A DNA stretch of 64,000 nt, taken from contig NZ_JAGJEG010000007.1 in the NCBI RefSeq assembly GCF_018100905.1, positions 1-64,000 on the forward strand, read 5' to 3'. Made by a program: the position numbers and the translations under genes. Positions 27,072 to 34,385 of this stretch are shown in pieces (the first letter of the stretch is position 1; every line of letters begins with the position of its first letter). This stretch comes from Pseudoalteromonas sp. MMG010 (lineage in GTDB: Bacteria > Pseudomonadota > Gammaproteobacteria > Enterobacterales > Alteromonadaceae). Below the pieces are notes generated by a model that did not search any database, was not told the origin of the DNA, and saw nothing but the letters and a program-made list of their open reading frames with translations.

Positions 27072-27815
27072 TCAGGCAAGCTGAGCATTTTGTTGGCGCT
27101 GTTTTTTATACCCTTCGCAATTCACGCCTTTTTTCCAATAACCTGATGACACTATATTACCGCGCGGTATATTAAAGTGCTCACAAAACACGGCTTTGGC
27201 TTTACGCACTAAACCAGCCTCTAGCGCCATAAATACAATAGGTGGCTGCTGTGTTTGCTCAATAGTTTTAATCGCATTGAGCATTGTTTCATCGGCGTTA
27301 TTGGTGATTATCCAATTAATGTTGCGTGTGGTGTCTAAATCAATAATGTCTTGCTCTGTTGGGGCATGTATAAACGCATCAATTTTTGAAAATAAAGGCA
27401 GCGTGTGCACATAGCCTTTAATAGCGTTTACCGATGTTAAATCGCCAAGTAATACATAATGTGAATGCTGGTAGTTATCAAGCTTTTTAGGGCCTGGGCC
27501 TGCTATACCTAGCTCATCTCCTACTTGTGCAATTTTAGCCCAGTGCGTTGCTGGGCCTTGGTGCATATTAATTACAAAATCAAGCGTTAGTGTGCCACTT
27601 ATCTCATCTACATGTTGTATTGTGTATGAGCGCATACATGCCGTTTTTAAATTAAAATCGGCAATACCATTTTGCGGAATAAGTACTTTTACGTAATTAC
27701 CAATGTGCGCGGACGTTATATCTGCAAAATCATTTGAGCTTACAACAATACGCTGTAAATGCGGTGTAATTTGCTGCGTACTTAGTACTTTAGCTTTGCG
27801 AACTTGTTTACCCAT
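27072..27815 (-). CDS. Siderophore-interacting protein (FAD-dependent ferric reductase family)
   Basis: A 247-residue SIP/ViuB-family flavoprotein expected to reduce ferric-siderophore complexes in the cytoplasm using NAD(P)H. The FAD-binding signature is RSYTIQHVD near residue 62. The NAD(P)H part includes HYVLLGDLTSVNAI and the C-terminal SGYWKKGVN, typical of the family. A strong GAGGTGA precedes the ATG. It is divergent from a MarR-type regulator with two inverted repeats between them. No Fur box is obvious upstream, so control may be by the MarR protein. Confidence 0.92.
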   Translation of the reverse strand: MGKQVRKAKVLSTQQITPHLQRIVVSSNDFADITSAHIGNYVKVLIPQNGIADFNLKTACMRSYTIQHVDEISGTLTLDFVINMHQGPATHWAKIAQVGDELGIAGPGPKKLDNYQHSHYVLLGDLTSVNAIKGYVHTLPLFSKIDAFIHAPTEQDIIDLDTTRNINWIITNNADETMLNAIKTIEQTQQPPIVFMALEAGLVRKAKAVFCEHFNIPRGNIVSSGYWKKGVNCEGYKKQRQQNAQLA

Positions 27816-27881
27816 TTAAAATCACCTCGTGTAATAAAATAGTTAACTGCTTTTTATAGCGAATATTGCACAACGCCCCAT

Positions 27882-27927
27882 TAGTTGATAAAATCAACTA
27901 TACTTTTTTAATTGATATTGTCAACTA
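27882..27927. promoter_or_regulatory. Two TTGAT-type operators between SIP and MarR genes
   Basis: TAGTTGATAAAATCAACTA (27882-27900) has perfect 8-bp arms around 3 bp. A second imperfect copy, TTGATATTGTCAA (27912-27924), lies downstream. Such paired palindromes between a MarR-type gene and a divergent target are typical autoregulatory operators, so this MarR protein probably controls both directions. Confidence 0.65.
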
Positions 27928-27940
27928 CTTTAAGGCTCTA

Positions 27941-28360
27941 ATGAACACACCTCTTGCGAATACCCTGTTTGCATTAATGCAAAATTACCGCGTTACAATT
28001 CGTGAAGCGATTAATGCAAACGATTTAGGATTAAACGCGATGCATGTGCGCTGTTTACATATCATTGCAGTAACAAAGCACTGCACCGCTAACGATATTG
28101 TGACTCAAAGCCAACGCGACAAAGCACAAATAGCAAGGTTAATCAAAGAGTTAATTAATTTAAATTTAATAAATAAATGCGCCAGTGAGCACGATAAACG
28201 CTGTTTCATTTTGACCTTTACCGTACAAGGCAGCGAATTATTTAACCAACTGTTAGCCGCTGAAGAAAAAGTAAATAAAAAAATGTGCCAAAACTTATCG
28301 CCCGAGCAACTCAATACTTTTTTGCTAACAGCTCAGCAGATGATTAAAAATATGCAGTGA
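27941..28360 (+). CDS. MarR-family transcriptional regulator
   Basis: A winged-helix regulator of 139 residues, starting at ATG 27941 with AAGG upstream. An upstream in-frame ATG at 27866 would place the two operator palindromes inside the gene and is rejected. The recognition helix region is TANDIVTQSQRDKAQIARLIKELINLNLI, and the wing DKRCFILTFT follows. It is divergent from the siderophore-interacting protein gene, whose expression it may control. Ligand unknown. Confidence 0.85.
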   Translation: MNTPLANTLFALMQNYRVTIREAINANDLGLNAMHVRCLHIIAVTKHCTANDIVTQSQRDKAQIARLIKELINLNLINKCASEHDKRCFILTFTVQGSELFNQLLAAEEKVNKKMCQNLSPEQLNTFLLTAQQMIKNMQ

Positions 28361-28400
28361 TCTGCGTTTTTAATTGGCATATTTTTATTTAAAACATATA

Positions 28401-28416
28401 CTGTATTAATGTACAG
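28401..28416. promoter_or_regulatory. LexA box (SOS operator) of umuDC
   Basis: CTGTATTAATGTACAG is a perfect CTGT-N8-ACAG LexA site inside a larger palindrome (TATACTGT...ACAGTATA), 16 bp before the umuD start codon. It predicts induction by DNA damage. Confidence 0.9.
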
Positions 28417-28432
28417 TATATGTGATTGAGTT

Positions 28433-28846
28433 ATGTTTGTTATTCCCATTTATATAGAAGCCGGTATTTGCGGATTTGAATCCCCCGCCGCCCAGTATAC
28501 CGAGCTAGGGGTATCGCTTGATGAGCTCTTGATTAAACACCCCGACGCCACTTTTATTGGTATTGCATCAGGGTCTTCAATGCAAGAGGTTGGAATTTTT
28601 GCAGGCGATTTATTAATTGTCGACCGCGCAGAGCACGCTAATAATGGCGATGTTATTGTTGCAAATTTAAATGGTTTATTTGTATGTAAGTTGCTTGATA
28701 AAACCAATGCCCGACTGCTTTCGGCCTCTCCTTTACATAAACCGGTGCAACTTACGCAAGGCGATCAATTTCAGCTTGAAGGCGTAGTAACGCTATCGAT
28801 AAGAATGCACCGCCCAAGCCCAGAGTTACTAACATGTATGCCTTAG
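28433..28846 (+). CDS. umuD: UmuD, SOS-response translesion polymerase subunit
   Basis: 137 residues, the LexA-fold protein that self-cleaves under RecA filaments to UmuD' and joins UmuC in DNA polymerase V. The cleavage site Cys13-Gly14 precedes FESPAA. The catalytic serine is S49 in SGSSM and the lysine is K86 in VCKLL; their spacing of 37 equals that of E. coli UmuD (60 and 97). A perfect LexA box lies just upstream. It overlaps umuC by 13 bases. Confidence 0.96.
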   Translation: MFVIPIYIEAGICGFESPAAQYTELGVSLDELLIKHPDATFIGIASGSSMQEVGIFAGDLLIVDRAEHANNGDVIVANLNGLFVCKLLDKTNARLLSASPLHKPVQLTQGDQFQLEGVVTLSIRMHRPSPELLTCMP

Positions 28847-30093
28847 TAGATGCGGTCGCCTTTTATGCCAGTGCAGAAAAGGTATTTGACCCTGCTATTC
28901 GTACAAAGCCGGTGGTGGTATTAACTAATAACGATGGTTGTATATGTGCGGTGTGCCCTATTGCACGTAAACTCAATATCCCTAAGTTTGGCCCTTACTT
29001 TAAAATTAAGCATTTTCTTGAACAACACCAGGTTGTGATCCGCTCTAGTAATTACGAGCTGTATGCCGATTTAAGCGAAAAAATGATGAATGTGATCGCT
29101 CGTTTTTGCGATGTGCAGCATGTTTATTCGATTGACGAAGCCTTTTTACACTTTAATGGTTACTCGCCATTAATAAAAAGTTGGCACGAATATGGCCATA
29201 TTATCAGACGTACCGTTTGGCGTGAGACAAAGCTGCCAGTAGGTGTTGGTTTTGGGCCAACCCCTACTTTAGCTAAAGCGGCTAATCATGCAGCTAAAAA
29301 ACTAAGCGGATTTAATGGTGTCGCTGTTATTAATAACGAACAAAGCCGCCATGCTATTTTAGCAAGAATGCGCTGTGAAGATGTATGGGGGGTAGGAAAG
29401 CGCCTCGCAAAAAAGCTTAACCTAATGAACATAAACACCGCATGGGAGCTTGCCCAACAAAATCCAAAAACGATACGTCGCGCTTTTAGCGTAGTGCTAG
29501 AGCGAACTGTGAATGAGCTTAATGGGATTACCTGCTTAAATTGGGACGATGTACGCCAAGACAAACGCGAAATTTATTCAACCCGTAGCTTTGGCGAACG
29601 TATTACACAACCTTTAACATTAAAAGCAGCACTGATGAATCATGTGAGCATGGTTGCCACTAAATTACGTGCGCAACACTCGCTAACTCAGCAACTTTAT
29701 ATTTTTGCAGCCACTGGGCGACACGAAAACCGCTATTGTAAAAAATCATTTATGTATAAATTTACAACACCGACAAACGATACCTGTGTAATGGCTAATG
29801 CGGTATCACAAGTATTTAATAATATTTATCAACCGGGGGTTAGATTTTATAAATGTGGAATAGGTGCAATAGAGCTCACATCGCAGCATTATCAACAGCC
29901 CGATTTATTTAATAAAAACACCGACAATCCTAAATTAATGCAATGTTTAGATACGGTAAATAATCGTTACGGAAAAGGCATGCTAAATATAGCCAGTAGC
30001 CAGTTAAACACGCGCTGGCGTATGAACCGAGATTTTTTATCTCCACACTATACAACGCGTTGGCGCGATATTCCCAAAATACACTGCCAGTAG
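28834..30093 (+). CDS. umuC: UmuC, DNA polymerase V catalytic subunit
   Basis: A 419-residue Y-family polymerase for error-prone bypass of DNA lesions. The N-terminus MYALVDAVAFYASAEKVFDP, the YELYADLSEKMM segment, the catalytic SIDEAF near residue 102 and the helix-hairpin-helix VWGVGKRLAKKL are intact. The usual DCNNFYASCE near the N-terminus reads DAVAFYASAE here; the metal-binding aspartate is kept. It is coupled to umuD by a 13-base overlap. Confidence 0.96.
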   Translation: MYALVDAVAFYASAEKVFDPAIRTKPVVVLTNNDGCICAVCPIARKLNIPKFGPYFKIKHFLEQHQVVIRSSNYELYADLSEKMMNVIARFCDVQHVYSIDEAFLHFNGYSPLIKSWHEYGHIIRRTVWRETKLPVGVGFGPTPTLAKAANHAAKKLSGFNGVAVINNEQSRHAILARMRCEDVWGVGKRLAKKLNLMNINTAWELAQQNPKTIRRAFSVVLERTVNELNGITCLNWDDVRQDKREIYSTRSFGERITQPLTLKAALMNHVSMVATKLRAQHSLTQQLYIFAATGRHENRYCKKSFMYKFTTPTNDTCVMANAVSQVFNNIYQPGVRFYKCGIGAIELTSQHYQQPDLFNKNTDNPKLMQCLDTVNNRYGKGMLNIASSQLNTRWRMNRDFLSPHYTTRWRDIPKIHCQ

Positions 30094-30136
30094 CATAGGC
30101 ACATAACAATAGTAGTCATAAGCCCTAGCCCTAAAC

Positions 30137-30168
30137 ATGCACTAGCTTAAATATGCACTAACTTAAAT
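30137..30168 (+). repeat. Short tandem repeat, 2 x 16 bp
   Basis: ATGCACTAGCTTAAAT followed directly by ATGCACTAACTTAAAT (one difference), in the gap between umuC and the next convergent gene. Significance unknown. Confidence 0.6.
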
Positions 30169-30183
30169 ATGGTGTTTAAAGCG

Positions 30184-30633
30184 TTAGTTATTTAACTTGA
30201 AATCGCAGCTTATGTTTTTTTCTTTTAAGCTATAGTGCAGGTTATTATCTTTAAATTTAAAGCTTTGCGTTAACGTTTGCTCGTTACTTGGGTTGGCACA
30301 ACGGCTTGTTTTAATACTGTGGATCACGCCATCGGTTTTGTATTTATAGGAGCTGGTAATAAAACAATAACCTTCTTTTTTTGTTGTTTGTGTTCCATTA
30401 TGAAAAGGGCCCACCATGATTTGCTTAGACAGCATAACCCCTTGCTCTGGGTTAGCTTTATCAATAAAGCGTAATATGGCGTCTGTACATAACGAAGAGT
30501 TACTCTGCTGAACAGAATAATGCCCCACTTTATTGGCTAAAAGCTGCACAAACTGACGTTTACTACTTAGTTGTGCATTAACATAAAAACTGCTGCATAA
30601 AAATAAAATAAGGCATGCCGATAAAAATTTCAT
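30184..30633 (-). CDS. Secreted protein of unknown function
   Basis: 149 residues with a clear signal peptide (about 1-20, ending in VNA before Q21). The mature part has four cysteines (one each in SSLC, GYCF, RCAN and SCDF) that could form two disulfides, as expected for a periplasmic or secreted protein. I recognise no family. It is convergent with umuC and monocistronic. Confidence 0.7.
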   Translation of the reverse strand: MKFLSACLILFLCSSFYVNAQLSSKRQFVQLLANKVGHYSVQQSNSSLCTDAILRFIDKANPEQGVMLSKQIMVGPFHNGTQTTKKEGYCFITSSYKYKTDGVIHSIKTSRCANPSNEQTLTQSFKFKDNNLHYSLKEKNISCDFKLNN

Positions 30634-30768
30634 CAGTAAAAAAGAGTCCTGTTTTGGTCAGTTTCACTACATACTAACCCTATATTAACTGTAACAATAT
30701 AGGGCATAAGCGTGGTTTACAAAGCAGCTACAAACACCGACTAATCCCCTAAGTGAAAGCTATAACGA

Positions 30769-31290
30769 CTAAGATTGCCAGTACTTTGCAAATAATTGAG
30801 GGTAACTCGCTTTTAAGTATTTTGCTTTATCTTTAAAACGTTTACCACTAGGTTGCTCACCGCCTGAGGGGAAGTAAGGGAGTTCGTCTTGATTGCGTTG
30901 CTCAAATATAAAACCAGCAATTAAATCGTATTCGTCAATATACGGATAAGGCTGTTCGTTAAGGTAATACAAACAAGGGCATTGCGCTAACGAGTCTGGA
31001 TTAGCTAATGCATTATTAAATACGCTTTCGCCACGAGAAATAAGCCAACATCTAAATTCGCTAAACCCATATTCATCGTTGCAACCAGCCATAACAAAAG
31101 CAGCACCAAATAACTCCCAAGTAAAACATTGGCGCATACGAATAGCAAAAAGCTTATCAAACTCTATTAATTGCTCATCGTTTAAATTAGCCAATTGCGC
31201 TTTTAAGTTTTCACTTACAATATCAGGCGCTGCGGTTAAATCGGTTGCCGTCACTAATTGCCAAAACTGCTGCGTTGTTAACTTACTCAT
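30769..31290 (-). CDS. DUF4240-family protein
   Basis: 173 residues starting TTQQFWQLV, with RMRQCFTWELFGAAFVMAGCNDEYGFSEFRCWLISRGESVFNNAL, the characteristic core of DUF4240 (function unknown; cytoplasmic). Its ATG overlaps the stop codon of the upstream YwbE-like gene by one base (TAATG), so the two are co-translated. Confidence 0.85.
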   Translation of the reverse strand: MSKLTTQQFWQLVTATDLTAAPDIVSENLKAQLANLNDEQLIEFDKLFAIRMRQCFTWELFGAAFVMAGCNDEYGFSEFRCWLISRGESVFNNALANPDSLAQCPCLYYLNEQPYPYIDEYDLIAGFIFEQRNQDELPYFPSGGEQPSGKRFKDKAKYLKASYPQLFAKYWQS

Positions 31291-31481
31291 TATAAAATCT
31301 CTTTTACGCGACCAACTTGGCCATCGTCTAAACGCACTTTAATACCATGAGGATGCACAGGAGACTTAGTTAACAAACGGGCAACGATCCCATTGATTAA
31401 AGTGCCACTGCGTTGATCTTGTTTTAAAACAATGTTTACTTCGCTACCGATACTAATTTGCGAACGTGTTGGAACCGCCAT
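31290..31481 (-). CDS. YwbE-family small protein
   Basis: 63 residues, matching the YwbE (DUF2196) family: IGSEVNIVLKQDQRSGTLINGIVARLLTKSPVHPHGIKVRLDDGQVGRV. The small beta-rich fold suggests nucleic-acid binding, but no function is established. First gene of a coupled pair with the DUF4240 gene. Confidence 0.88.
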   Translation of the reverse strand: MAVPTRSQISIGSEVNIVLKQDQRSGTLINGIVARLLTKSPVHPHGIKVRLDDGQVGRVKEIL

Positions 31482-31542
31482 TAATGCTCACCCTTAAAAA
31501 TAATTTGCTGAAGTATACAAGTGCGCTTAACACAAACCAACG

Positions 31543-31824
31543 CTATTTCACTGAAAATGAGATTTGTGTGGGCTTAATCGATAATTTGATAGCAGATAAC
31601 TGCTCAATAATAACATCGGTAATACATTGGGGTTGTTCTTGGGCACAATTTAAAGCCTGTGTATCTGTAAAAAAGCAACTTACCTTGAGTGTGCGCATTT
31701 CATTTTTTAAATCGACACTGTGGGTTAAAAAATCAAACTCAGAATGTTGTAATTTAATTGCATCACAGGCGCGTGTTAAGGCTTGGCGTATTTGTTTATC
31801 ACGAAGTTTTTGTGTTTTAGTCAT
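31543..31824 (-). CDS. Conserved hypothetical protein, 93 residues
   Basis: A short acidic-basic protein beginning MTKTQKLRDKQIRQALTRACDAI, then a beta-strand-rich part with two cysteines. No signal peptide. I do not recognise a family. It is the second of two tightly spaced genes, six bases downstream of a small lipoprotein gene, and the reading frame is unbroken with coding-like composition. Confidence 0.65.
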   Translation of the reverse strand: MTKTQKLRDKQIRQALTRACDAIKLQHSEFDFLTHSVDLKNEMRTLKVSCFFTDTQALNCAQEQPQCITDVIIEQLSAIKLSIKPTQISFSVK

Positions 31825-31829
31825 AATAA

Positions 31830-32039
31830 TTAAGGCTGCTGCACTTGCTGTTTTTTAAATTCTTCAAAGTTATCGTTTTGTTGCTCTACACATTCGGCAT
31901 ATTCTTTATCGGCTTTAAACTTACATTCAGCTAAACGAGCGGCTTGAATTTCATGAAAGCGAGCATCAGAGCTACACCCTGCCACCAGCGCTAAAAAAAC
32001 ACAACATGCGCTTAATTTAGTCGATTTATTAGTAACCAT
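31830..32039 (-). CDS. Small lipoprotein
   Basis: 69 residues with a lipoprotein signal: basic start MVTNKSTK, hydrophobic LSACCVFLALVAG and lipobox Cys at 22. The mature part (SSDARFHEIQAARLAECKFKADKEYAECVEQQND) is probably helical, with two cysteines nine residues apart. An envelope protein of unknown function, spaced six bases from the next gene and so probably in an operon with it. Confidence 0.7.
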   Translation of the reverse strand: MVTNKSTKLSACCVFLALVAGCSSDARFHEIQAARLAECKFKADKEYAECVEQQNDNFEEFKKQQVQQP

Positions 32040-32138
32040 AAATTTCCTTACAAATTGAAATTAAAAGTAGGTTCAACTAAGACCATAATATTGTATATTA
32101 GCTCAATTAAAATTTAATTAATTTCAAGGTTATTGTAT

Positions 32139-32939
32139 ATGTTGTCGCAGTTGCAACAATTATTCGAGCGTATCGATAAAAGTAAAATATTTCAATCATT
32201 TGTTATTGCCGTAATTATTATTTCTGCGCTTACAGTCGGCGCGCATACCTATACTTTACATCCAACGGTTGAGCTTATTTTAAACTGGATGGATATTGCT
32301 ATTACCGGCTTTTTCTTAATTGAATTAGTGATCCGTTTTATTGCCAGTAGAGGCATTAAGCACTTTTTTTCTAAAGGGTGGAATATTTTTGATACGCTGA
32401 TTGTATTAGGCAGCTTATACCCAGCGGCTGGCTCTGCGATGTTACTTGCACGGTTATTACGAATATTTAGAGTATTACGATTAGTATCGATGATCCCCGA
32501 ACTAAGGCTATTAGTAAATGCATTACTCAAAGCCATTCCACAAATGGGGTATATTGCACTACTCATGTTTGTTATTTTTTATATTTATGCGGCGATGGGT
32601 AGCATGTTGTTTGCCGATATCAATCCTACATTATGGAAAGATGTATCCATATCAATGTTAACACTGTTTCGTGTTGCCACCTTTGAAGATTGGACCGATA
32701 TTATGTACGAAACAATGGCGGTGTATGAACTCAGTTGGATTTACTATTTAACCTTTATATTCTTAACTGCGTTTATATTCCTCAACATGATGGTCGGTAC
32801 TATCTTAGAAGTCATGTCGCAAGAACATAAAAATGCCCGTGAAGAAAATGATGCCGATTCGTTACCCGCAACGCAAGGGCAAGTCAAAGCACTACAAGCG
32901 CAAATAGCCGCGCTTAGCAAAGCACTCGAACAAAAATAA
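32139..32939 (+). CDS. Voltage-gated-type ion channel (NavBac-like ion transporter)
   Basis: About 266 residues with the six-helix layout of a single-domain voltage-gated channel. S1-S3 run to about residue 95. S4 is LLARLLRIFRVLRLVSMIPELRLL with arginines every third or fourth position. The pore helix and filter TFEDW lie near residue 181, then S6 (FIFLTAFIFLNMMVGTILEVM) and a C-terminal coiled coil (VKALQAQIAALSKALEQK). This matches bacterial sodium channels, whose filter is usually TLESW; the change to FED may alter selectivity. ATG 32139 is preferred (AAGGT nine bases upstream) over a TTG six bases earlier. Monocistronic with its own terminator. Confidence 0.88.
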   Translation: MLSQLQQLFERIDKSKIFQSFVIAVIIISALTVGAHTYTLHPTVELILNWMDIAITGFFLIELVIRFIASRGIKHFFSKGWNIFDTLIVLGSLYPAAGSAMLLARLLRIFRVLRLVSMIPELRLLVNALLKAIPQMGYIALLMFVIFYIYAAMGSMLFADINPTLWKDVSISMLTLFRVATFEDWTDIMYETMAVYELSWIYYLTFIFLTAFIFLNMMVGTILEVMSQEHKNAREENDADSLPATQGQVKALQAQIAALSKALEQK

Positions 32940-32947
32940 CACGCAAT

Positions 32948-32974
32948 AAAAAGGGCGATAAATTCGCCCTTTTT
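32948..32974. terminator. Terminator after the ion channel gene
   Basis: 11-bp stem AAAAAGGGCGA/TCGCCCTTTTT (32948-32958 and 32964-32974) with a 5-base loop; it also faces the convergent asd gene. Confidence 0.88.
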
Positions 32975-33018
32975 GTCAGGTATTTTTTGTAGGTCTATTT
33001 ATAGGTATTAACGCGCTG

Positions 33019-34158
33019 TTATTTTTCGTCAACAATAATACGAAGCATACGACGAAGTGGCTCTGCGGCCCCCCAAAGAAGCTGATCGCCAACCGTAAAG
33101 GCACTAATATATTCAGGGCCCATCGCTAATTTACGAATACGTCCTACAGGAATACTTAAAGTCCCGGTTACTTTAACCGGCGTTAAGTCAGTTGCACTAA
33201 TATCACGCTCATTTGGAATAACTTTAACCCATTCATTATGCGAGGCTAAAATCTCTTCAATTTTTTCTACGCTAATATCTTCACGTAGCTTAATCGTCAT
33301 CGCTTGGCTGTGACAACGCATTGCACCAATACGTACACATAAGCCATCAATAGGGACTTGCTGCTCTGATGTGCCTAATATTTTGTTTGCTTCGACTTGC
33401 GCTTTCCACTCTTCTTTAGATTGACCACTTGGCATAGGTACATCAATCCATGGAATTAAGCTCCCTGCTAATGGGACCCCAAATTGATCGTGTGGCAACT
33501 CATTCGCTGCCATTTTTTCGCTCACAATTTTGTCAATTTCAAGCACTGCAGAACTTGGGTTATCTAACTGTTCAGCCACACTTGAATGAATAGCCCCCAT
33601 TTGCGCAATCAGCTCTTTCATATTGCGCGCACCCGCACCCGAAGCTGCTTGGTAAGTCATTGGGCTTACCCATTCAATTAAATCTTGTTCAAATAAACCA
33701 CCTAAAGCAAGCAGCATTAACGATACAGTACAGTTACCGCCTACGTAGGTTTTAATACCTTGTTGTAAGCCCTGTGCAATAACGTCTTTATTAACAGGAT
33801 CAAGAACAATAATACTGTCATCAGCCATACGCAGTGCAGATGCAGCATCAATCCAATACCCATCCCAGCCGCTATCGCGCAGTGCAGGATAAACCGCTTT
33901 TGTGTAATCGCCACCTTGACAGGTAACAATAATATCCATTTTAGCCAGTTCGCTAATATCACTGGCATCTAATAGTGGTTTTGCAGGACCCGCAATATCA
34001 GGACCTAACTGGCCCGTTTGAGAGGTGGTAAAAAAAGTGGTATCGATATGTGCAAAATCACTTTGTTGTTCCATACGCTCTAATAACACCGAGCCAACCA
34101 TGCCACGCCAACCGACTAAACCTACTTTTTTCATTGTTTGTTCCACTGTTTGATTCAT
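33019..34158 (-). CDS. asd: Aspartate-semialdehyde dehydrogenase
   Basis: Reduces aspartyl phosphate to aspartate semialdehyde, the branch point to lysine/diaminopimelate, threonine and methionine; normally essential for the cell wall. The nucleotide-binding N-terminus [20 protein letters not shown] and the catalytic cysteine in [10 protein letters not shown] match the E. coli-type enzyme. Two starts are possible: ATG 34158 (379 residues, AAGG eight bases upstream) and ATG 34134 (371 residues, closer to the family length). No lysine riboswitch was recognised in the leader. An essential gene on this plasmid-type replicon would make the replicon indispensable unless there is a second copy. Confidence 0.96.
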   Translation of the reverse strand: MNQTVEQTMKKVGLVGWRGMVGSVLLERMEQQSDFAHIDTTFFTTSQTGQLGPDIAGPAKPLLDASDISELAKMDIIVTCQGGDYTKAVYPALRDSGWDGYWIDAASALRMADDSIIVLDPVNKDVIAQGLQQGIKTYVGGNCTVSLMLLALGGLFEQDLIEWVSPMTYQAASGAGARNMKELIAQMGAIHSSVAEQLDNPSSAVLEIDKIVSEKMAANELPHDQFGVPLAGSLIPWIDVPMPSGQSKEEWKAQVEANKILGTSEQQVPIDGLCVRIGAMRCHSQAMTIKLREDISVEKIEEILASHNEWVKVIPNERDISATDLTPVKVTGTLSIPVGRIRKLAMGPEYISAFTVGDQLLWGAAEPLRRMLRIIVDEK

Positions 34159-34317
34159 AAAAAATGCCTTAATACATAAAAATTAAAATTCATTGCGTGA
34201 GATTTAATTTTTAAAGCCAAAACTAAAGGCTCAGAGCAGTAAACTACCATTGCTAGGGTGACAACACTAGCAAATAAAGCATAACTTAAAATTATTTCAT
34301 ATACAGAATTACATGCA

Positions 34318-34346
34318 TAAAAAAACCCCATACCGAGTATGGGGTT
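34318..34346 (-). terminator. Terminator of the TonB-dependent receptor gene
   Basis: 10-bp stem AACCCCATAC/GTATGGGGTT (34324-34333 and 34337-34346), 3-base loop, followed on the minus strand by a run of seven T. It separates the receptor from asd. Confidence 0.9.
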
Positions 34347-34385
34347 CATAAAAACACGTTAATTATGCTTTTGCTAAGGAAGTAA

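Noticed and set aside
34155-34349. 64-codon frame upstream of asd as a leader peptide, and a lysine riboswitch search in the same stretch
   Set aside because: The frame begins in the receptor's terminator and has no run of Lys, Thr or Met codons. No lysine-riboswitch core could be recognised.
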